Source: an uncultured Bacilli bacterium
GTDB lineage: Bacteria; Bacillota_I; Bacilli_A; RF39; UBA660
NCBI GenBank assembly: GCA_944358495.1
Contig: CALVRF010000052.1
Location: 1-9,249, forward strand
Length of the DNA: 9,249 nucleotides
Reading direction: 5' to 3'
Shown piece by piece: positions 5,033-9,249 of this stretch (positions are counted from its first letter, which is position 1; each line of letters begins with the position of its first letter). The position numbers and the translations under genes are program-made. The notes under the pieces are model-generated. The model did not search any database, had not been told where the DNA came from, and worked only from the letters and a program-made list of their open reading frames with translations.

Positions 5033-6508
5033 ATGGAAAAAATTGATATTATAAAGAGTATTACTGAAAGAACAGGTGGGGATATATATTTAGGCGTAGT
5101 AGGGGCGGTTAGAACTGGGAAATCAACGTTTATAAAAAGATTTATTGAAAACCTAGTCGTTCCTAATATTGAAGACGAATATGAGCGTAAAAGAACTTTA
5201 GATGAAATTCCGCAATCGGCTCAAGGGAAAACAATTATGACAACTGAGCCGAAGTTTGTTCCAAGTAATGCAGCCAAAATAAAGATTGATGATTTTACTG
5301 CTGATGTTAGATTAGTAGATTGTGTTGGTTATATCATTAATGGGGCAAAAGGCTATGAAGATGAAAATGGCCCAAGAATGGTTAGAACACCTTGGTATGA
5401 GGAAGAAATTCCGTTTATTGAAGCAGCAGAAATTGGTACTGAGAAAGTTATAAAAGATCATTCTAGTATTGGGGTGGTAATAACTTCTGATGGTTCGATT
5501 GGTGAGTTTTCACGAACCGATTATGTCGAAGCTGAAGAAAGAATCGTTTCTGAACTTTCGGAGATTGGTAAACCTTATATAGTTGTCCTTAATTCGACGC
5601 ATCCGATGTTGCCGGATACTGAAAGCTTGGCTGAGGATTTAAGAGAAAAGTACAATGTTCCAGTTATTCCAATGAATGTGGATAATATGAGTGAACGCGA
5701 TGCTTATAATATTTTAAGAGAGGCTTTATATGAATTCCCAGTGGTGCGCATTAATGTCGAAATGCCTGATTGGGTGGCTTGTTTAGCGCCAAATAATTGG
5801 CTTAAAAAAGCATATATGGATACTATTCGTGATAGTATTTATGAAATTGATAAATTAAGAGATATTGATGATATTACTAATAAGTTAGAGACTTGTGAAT
5901 ATATTAATAAAGCTTATTTATCGGATGTTAATACTTCAGCAGGAGAAGTTAATGTTACTTTAAAAGCACCAAATGAATTATATAATGAGGTTTTAAAAGA
6001 AATTATTGGTGTAGATATTACTAATCGTTCACAGTTACTTACTTTATTCCAAGATTATAATGAAGCTAAATGTGAATATGATCAGATCAAGGATGCTTTG
6101 GTCATGGTTAAAAAAACAGGCTATGGTGTGGCTAGTCCAACTTTAGCAGACATGACTTTAGATACTCCAGAAATTATTAAACAAGGAAGTAGATATGGAA
6201 TTAAATTAAAAGCAGTAGCACCTTCAATACACATGATTAGAGTGGATGTCGAAAGTACTTTTGAACCGATTATTGGTTCAGAAATTCAAAGTAAAGAACT
6301 TATTAATTATTTGATGAAAGACCGTGATAGTGACTCATCAAATATTTGGAAAAGTGAGATATTTGGTCGTAGTTTAGATGTTATTGTTCAGGAGGGAATT
6401 CAGGCTAAATTATCATTAATGCCGGATTCAGTTAGATTTAAACTACAACAAACTTTATCTAAATTAGTAAACAAAGGTTCTGGAAATTTATTTGCGATTG
6501 TTATTTAA
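5033..6508 (+). CDS. spoIVA: Stage IV sporulation protein A, spore-coat scaffold ATPase
   Basis: A 491-aa protein that aligns nearly residue for residue with B. subtilis SpoIVA (492 aa). SpoIVA hydrolyses ATP and polymerises on the forespore surface, anchored by SpoVM, to form the basement layer of the spore coat. The Walker A motif is GAVRTGKST (24-32, Lys30); the sensor threonines lie in 'GKTIMTTEP' (Thr70, Thr71), and the Asp of 'RLVDCVGY' is Asp96. The middle and C-terminal assembly domains are intact, including 'PSIHMIRVDVES', 'IFGRSLDVIVQEGIQAKLS' and the terminal 'GSGNLFAIVI'. The start is ATG 5033: the GGAAGGTAGGG ribosome site (5017-5027) fits it, and the protein then begins MEKIDI as SpoIVA does. 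An in-frame ATG at 5015 overlaps that site and has none of its own. Likely mother-cell expressed via the sigma-E-like promoter. Confidence 0.98.
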   Translation: MEKIDIIKSITERTGGDIYLGVVGAVRTGKSTFIKRFIENLVVPNIEDEYERKRTLDEIPQSAQGKTIMTTEPKFVPSNAAKIKIDDFTADVRLVDCVGYIINGAKGYEDENGPRMVRTPWYEEEIPFIEAAEIGTEKVIKDHSSIGVVITSDGSIGEFSRTDYVEAEERIVSELSEIGKPYIVVLNSTHPMLPDTESLAEDLREKYNVPVIPMNVDNMSERDAYNILREALYEFPVVRINVEMPDWVACLAPNNWLKKAYMDTIRDSIYEIDKLRDIDDITNKLETCEYINKAYLSDVNTSAGEVNVTLKAPNELYNEVLKEIIGVDITNRSQLLTLFQDYNEAKCEYDQIKDALVMVKKTGYGVASPTLADMTLDTPEIIKQGSRYGIKLKAVAPSIHMIRVDVESTFEPIIGSEIQSKELINYLMKDRDSDSSNIWKSEIFGRSLDVIVQEGIQAKLSLMPDSVRFKLQQTLSKLVNKGSGNLFAIVI

Positions 6509-6532
6509 GGATAGTTTATCTATTCTTTTTTT
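6507..6532 (+). terminator. Terminator after spoIVA
   Basis: An 8-pair stem (one G-U) between 6507-6514 and 6520-6527 with a 5-base loop overlaps the spoIVA stop codon and is followed by a T-run to 6532. Confidence 0.85.
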
Positions 6533-6533
6533 A

Positions 6534-6562
6534 TTGACTTTTTTTATTTCCTTTGTTACAAT
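6534..6562 (+). promoter_or_regulatory. Sigma-A promoter of the Gre-like gene
   Basis: TTGACT (6534-6539), a 17-base spacer and TACAAT (6557-6562), with TGT before the -10 box (extended -10). Each hexamer has a single mismatch. The start near 6569 gives a leader of about 46 bases. Confidence 0.82.
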
Positions 6563-6614
6563 GACTGTGAAAAATGAACTTCTTTGAAATAATAGTGTTT
6601 TAAGGAGGTGGTTT

Positions 6615-7043
6615 ATGGTGTATAAAGTGATTGATGCCGGTGACATTGTATGTCTTAGTTATGAAAATAACAAGGAGATTGTAGAAAAATATATTGAGTT
6701 AGTGGATAAGTATGATGTTGATAAGCGTTTTCGTGAAGTTGCTGGTTATCAGCTTATGGCTGCTAGTCAATATAGCCCAGTTGGTGAGCAATTGTTGGGT
6801 GCTGCGATTGGTGATAAAGTAGTGCTTGGAAAAAATGTGATGCAGATTACAAGTGTTTACAAAGAAGCGGAGTTAAAAGAAAAACGCGATAAAGAATTAT
6901 ATAAATATTTATGTGATTCAAGGGATAATCAGGCAATTAGTGCATCAGAGTTTTTTGAGATGATTGTTGGAGCAGGACTGGATTATTTACTAGAAGGCAG
7001 TAAAAAAGTTAAGAAGAAAACTAAATCTAAGGGACATAATTAA
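6615..7043 (+). CDS. Small protein with a GreA/GreB C-terminal-like domain, no coiled coil
   Basis: A 142-aa protein. Residues 1-83 resemble the C-terminal FKBP-like domain of transcript cleavage factors GreA/GreB: an opening 'AGDIVCLSY' strand, and then 'YSPVGEQLLGAAIGDKVVL' (53-71), which parallels the GreA 'SP.G.ALLG...GD.V' signature. In Gre factors this domain binds RNA polymerase at the secondary channel rim. The N-terminal coiled coil with the catalytic acidic tip is absent. Instead there is a helical tail (about 84-125) ending in a Lys-rich stretch (130-140). It could modulate RNA polymerase without cleavage activity, but that is inference. AAGGAGGT (6602-6609) fixes ATG 6615. It has its own promoter and sits between spoIVA and hup. 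Family call is by motif only. Confidence 0.6.
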   Translation: MVYKVIDAGDIVCLSYENNKEIVEKYIELVDKYDVDKRFREVAGYQLMAASQYSPVGEQLLGAAIGDKVVLGKNVMQITSVYKEAELKEKRDKELYKYLCDSRDNQAISASEFFEMIVGAGLDYLLEGSKKVKKKTKSKGHN

Positions 7044-7093
7044 TTGGAATTTGATAAAAAAGTTGTAAAAGTGTAAAAAAAGCCTTAAATGTA

Positions 7094-7122
7094 TTGATTT
7101 TTCAAGCCATTCGTGATATCCT
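7094..7122 (+). promoter_or_regulatory. Promoter of the HU gene
   Basis: TTGATT (7094-7099), a 17-base spacer and TATCCT (7117-7122) with TGA directly before the -10 box. The -10 hexamer is imperfect, but the extended TG and ideal spacing support it. The leader to ATG 7170 is about 40 bases. Confidence 0.55.
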
Positions 7123-7169
7123 TTTAATGTAAGCAAGGTAGCTTAACAAATTAAGGGAGGTATTTATAC

Positions 7170-7442
7170 ATGACAAAACAAATGTTAGTTAATTACATTG
7201 CAGAAGAAACAGGATTAACCAAAGCAGATGCTACTAGAGCTTTAGATGCTGCTATGAGTGGAATCGTAGAAGGATTAAAATCAGAAGGTAAAGTTACTTT
7301 AACAGGTTTCTGCACTTTTGCTACTCAACACAAAGATGCAAGAAAAGGTCGTAACCCAAGAACTGGTGAAGAAGTTACTATTCCTGCAAGAACTGCAGTT
7401 ACTATCAAAGCCGGTGCTAAGTTAAAAGACGCTTTAAACTAA
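7170..7442 (+). CDS. hup: DNA-binding protein HU
   Basis: A 90-aa HU-family histone-like protein of standard length, binding and bending DNA as a dimer in the nucleoid. The N-terminal helices ('LTKADATRALDAAM') lead to 'VTLTGFCTF' (42-50). The DNA-binding beta arm carries the signature 'ARKGRNPRTGEEVTIPA' (57-73) with the intercalating Pro63. The C-terminal helix is 'KAGAKLKDALN'. Cys48 replaces the usual Gly of the GFG.F turn. Codons look optimised relative to neighbours (frequent GCT, AAA, GAA, GGT), as expected for an abundant protein. AAGGGAGG (7153-7160) precedes ATG 7170. It lies downstream of spoIVA as hbs does in B. subtilis, and has its own promoter and terminator. Confidence 0.98.
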   Translation: MTKQMLVNYIAEETGLTKADATRALDAAMSGIVEGLKSEGKVTLTGFCTFATQHKDARKGRNPRTGEEVTIPARTAVTIKAGAKLKDALN

Positions 7443-7462
7443 GGCTTTTTTAGCCTTTTTTT
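7441..7462 (+). terminator. Terminator after hup
   Basis: AAGGCT (7441-7446) pairs with AGCCTT (7452-7457) around a T5 loop, and a T-run continues to 7462. The stem begins inside the hup stop codon. Only about 13 bases separate it from the cca ribosome site, leaving no visible room for a cca promoter. Confidence 0.92.
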
Positions 7463-7485
7463 ATTGCTTTGGCGGGGAGGAGATT

Positions 7486-8577
7486 ATGTATAATTCGGCA
7501 ATAAAGGTACTTAATAAAATAACAGAATTTGGATATCAAGCTTATATCATTGGTGGCTATCCTAGAGACCTATATTTAAAAAGAAGTTCGGTGGATGTGG
7601 ATATTTGTACTGATGCAACGCCGATGGAAATTATGAATATTTTTCCAGAAGTGGTGACTAGTAGTTCTGAATATGGGTCAGTAGTAATTATTTTTGAGAA
7701 GATTCGTTTTGAAATTACGACATTCCGTAGTGAGGGAAAATATATTAACAATCGAAAACCATCTTCAATTAAATATGTTGATAGTTTAGAAGAAGATTTA
7801 AAAAGACGTGATTTTACGATTAATACTTTGTGTATTGATAAAGATGGAAAAGAGATTGATTTATTGAATGCCAAAAGTGATTTGGATAATCATATTATTC
7901 GGATGATTGGTAGTCCGAAGATTCGTCTAAAAGAAGATGCTCTTAGAATTTTAAGAGCTGTACGTTTGGCGACAGTGTTAAATTTTGAGTTGGAACCGGT
8001 TTTGAAAGCGTATATTAAAAAGTATGCCTCATTAGTTAAAAAGTTATCTAGGGAACGCCAAAAAGAGGAATTAGATATTATATTTGCGAGCGCAAATAAA
8101 GAATATGGAATTAAATTACTTTGTGATTTAAGATTAGCTGACAGTTTAGATATTTCTAATTTAAAGAAAATAAAAATTACTCCATCGATGATTGTTACTT
8201 GGGCACAGTTAAAGGTACTTGATAAATATCATTTTAGTACGAATGAAAAGGAGACGATTACTAAAATTTTAGAACTCGAAGGTAAAAATCTATTGGATAA
8301 ATGTGTTTTATATAAATATGGTTTATATGTTTGTACGTTAGCTAGTGAGTTATATGATGTTAGTAAAAAGGAACTTAATGAGTGCTACTTGAAATTACAA
8401 ATCCATAGTAAAAATGATATTGCCTTATCACCAATGGAAATTTGTGACATTTTAGATAAAGAACCAGGAAGTTTTCTTAAAGATTTAATAAATGATTTAG
8501 AAGAAAAGTTAATTGTGGATAAGTTAGTTAATACAAAAGAAGCTTTAACGGAATATATTACTAATAATTATAAGTAA
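7486..8577 (+). CDS. cca: CCA-adding tRNA nucleotidyltransferase
   Basis: A 363-aa class II nucleotidyltransferase that builds or repairs the CCA 3' end of tRNAs from CTP and ATP. The head domain has GGYPRD (23-28) and the metal-binding pair Asp37 and Asp39 in DVDICT (37-42). RRDFTIN (107-113) and the nucleotide-selecting EDALR (150-154) followed by 'ILRAVRLA' are all intact, as is 'LSRERQKEELDIIF' of the neck. The C-terminal body and tail are poorly conserved; at 363 aa it is somewhat shorter than the Bacillus enzyme (about 397). The intact EDxxR motif suits a full CCA enzyme rather than a reduced poly(A) polymerase, but the two are hard to separate by sequence. GGAGGAG precedes ATG 7486. 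No promoter is visible after the hup terminator, so it may depend on readthrough. Confidence 0.93.
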   Translation: MYNSAIKVLNKITEFGYQAYIIGGYPRDLYLKRSSVDVDICTDATPMEIMNIFPEVVTSSSEYGSVVIIFEKIRFEITTFRSEGKYINNRKPSSIKYVDSLEEDLKRRDFTINTLCIDKDGKEIDLLNAKSDLDNHIIRMIGSPKIRLKEDALRILRAVRLATVLNFELEPVLKAYIKKYASLVKKLSRERQKEELDIIFASANKEYGIKLLCDLRLADSLDISNLKKIKITPSMIVTWAQLKVLDKYHFSTNEKETITKILELEGKNLLDKCVLYKYGLYVCTLASELYDVSKKELNECYLKLQIHSKNDIALSPMEICDILDKEPGSFLKDLINDLEEKLIVDKLVNTKEALTEYITNNYK

Positions 8578-8607
8578 CACATACCTTTTAATAGGGTGTG
8601 TTTTTTT
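8576..8607 (+). terminator. Terminator after cca, overlapping the next ribosome binding site
   Basis: AACACA (8576-8581) pairs with TGTGTT (8597-8602); a T-G pair, a bulge and CC (8584-8585)/GG (8594-8595) continue the stem. A T-run 8601-8607 follows. The 3' arm contains AGGGTG, the only Shine-Dalgarno-like site for the next gene, whose ATG at 8608 directly follows the T-run. Confidence 0.8.
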
Positions 8608-9201
8608 ATGAGAAAAGGGTTAATTTTGTTATTAATTATGATTTTAATTTTATTTAATGTTGATACAAGAGCACTTAGGGCTAAAAAGATTGATTTAAGG
8701 TTAATGGAGCAGGAAAAAGCGGTAGTTTTTTTGCGTCTTTCAGGGAGTATTTCATTATTAATTAATGATGGGGATAATAGTAATTTATTTATCTTAGAAT
8801 ATAAAAATGATAATAATCTTAATCAAGCCTTGCAAGTTTTTGATAGTAATCCTGATATTTATTATTTGAAAAATATGACAGAAAAAAGAATTGATGATAT
8901 TTATGTTTTAAAAGATAGAAATGGTTTTAAACTAATGATTAATAATTATACTTTGTGCGCTGTGAATAATAAAAAGGAAGTTAATAATTGTGATTTTGTA
9001 TATTTGATGCAACTAAATCAAGAATTTTATATGAGTGATAATATTTTGGCAGTTTTTTATGACGATGGTATTGATAAAAAATGGCTGGGGCAAGTTCAAG
9101 AATCTTGGGTGGATAATAATATTGTTAGTACGGATAGTTTTACTATTTTGAAAATTAGTGAGGAATCTTATAATATTATTGTCGTACCATCGACAAATTA
9201 A
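8608..9201 (+). CDS. Unrecognised membrane-anchored or exported protein
   Basis: I do not recognise this 197-aa protein. The start is taken as ATG 8608; an in-frame GTG at 8596 lies within the terminator stem and has no ribosome site of its own. After MRKG comes a 14-15 residue hydrophobic segment (about 5-18) with no lipobox cysteine and no clear cleavage site, suggesting a signal anchor with the rest outside. The remainder looks like a beta-rich domain ('SISLLIND', 'NLFILEYK', 'FTILKI', 'YNIIVVPS'). Cys117 and Cys128 are the only cysteines and could form a disulfide. The pattern vaguely recalls a degraded metallo-beta-lactamase-type domain, but no HxHxDH motif is present, so I make no functional claim. 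Confidence 0.75.
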   Translation: MRKGLILLLIMILILFNVDTRALRAKKIDLRLMEQEKAVVFLRLSGSISLLINDGDNSNLFILEYKNDNNLNQALQVFDSNPDIYYLKNMTEKRIDDIYVLKDRNGFKLMINNYTLCAVNNKKEVNNCDFVYLMQLNQEFYMSDNILAVFYDDGIDKKWLGQVQESWVDNNIVSTDSFTILKISEESYNIIVVPSTN

Positions 9202-9218
9202 TTTAATTAAGTTATAAT
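9190..9218 (+). promoter_or_regulatory. Promoter of the gene at the right edge
   Basis: TCGACA (9190-9195), a 17-base spacer and a perfect TATAAT (9213-9218). The -35 box lies inside the end of the preceding gene. Transcription would begin near 9225, right at the AGGTGG ribosome site (9226-9231). Confidence 0.7.
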
Positions 9219-9235
9219 AATTTTTAGGTGGTATT

Positions 9236-9249
9236 ATGACAGAAAAAGT
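9236..9249 (+). CDS. Start of a gene cut off by the window edge
   Basis: AGGTGG (9226-9231) followed by ATG 9236 opens a reading frame beginning Met-Thr-Glu-Lys that runs off the window. The promoter-like sequence just upstream supports a real start. Too little is present to name the product. Confidence 0.65.

Noticed and set aside
6574..6603. Nine-codon leader ORF ending in TAA at the ribosome site of the Gre-like gene
   Set aside because: It has no ribosome site of its own and no run of regulatory codons; short ATG frames are expected by chance.
7557..7874. Minus-strand open frame of 105 codons
   Set aside because: It is the antisense shadow of the catalytic region of cca, with no ribosome site or family match.
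247..9201. Mycoplasma-type code with TGA as Trp
   Set aside because: Trp is written TGG throughout, including conserved Trp positions in SpoIVA, and no gene contains an internal TGA where a family needs Trp.

Overview
The window comes from an AT-rich, Gram-positive, spore-forming bacterium, most likely an uncultured Bacilli or Erysipelotrichia-like (RF39-type) Firmicute. The evidence is strong AGGAGG/AGGTGA Shine-Dalgarno sites, SpoIVA and a SpoVIF-like protein, short hairpin/U-tract terminators and textbook sigma-A promoters. TGG encodes Trp throughout and TGA acts as a stop, so the code is standard. All twelve recognisable genes lie on the + strand; I found no credible minus-strand gene, rRNA, tRNA, CRISPR array or transposase.

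Layout. Bases 1-246 hold no convincing gene. They carry a long nested inverted repeat (41-141) and two competing small hairpins (149-179). Next is a gene for a Tam41/Mmp37-type CDP-diacylglycerol synthase (247-1287), a family best known from mitochondria and the most unusual gene here. A strong promoter at 1294-1322 then starts an operon of engB, an unrecognised 158-aa protein, and der. EngB and Der are both large-ribosomal-subunit assembly GTPases. The operon ends at a terminator near 3784-3808. A SpoVIF-like sporulation gene follows (TTG start, 3845), then a two-gene unit encoding an ABM-fold monooxygenase-like protein and a flavodoxin-like protein. spoIVA (5033-6508) has a sigma-E-like promoter overlapping the preceding terminator. 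After it come a small protein with a GreA/GreB C-terminal-like domain but no coiled coil, the DNA-binding protein HU, the CCA-adding enzyme, an unrecognised membrane-anchored protein, and the first codons of another gene at the right edge.

How it fits together. The order der ... spoIVA, HU recalls the Bacillus subtilis der-gpsA-yphE/F-spoIVA-hbs neighbourhood, so the backbone is an ancestral Firmicutes arrangement. Lineage-specific insertions are the SpoVIF-like gene, the redox pair, and the Gre-like gene between spoIVA and hup. Themes are ribosome assembly, tRNA 3'-end maturation, spore-coat assembly, nucleoid architecture and phospholipid precursor synthesis. Several upstream codons look like starts but sit inside or just before the ribosome binding site of the real start (ORFs beginning at 1972, 2454, 5015, 8596); corrected starts are given.
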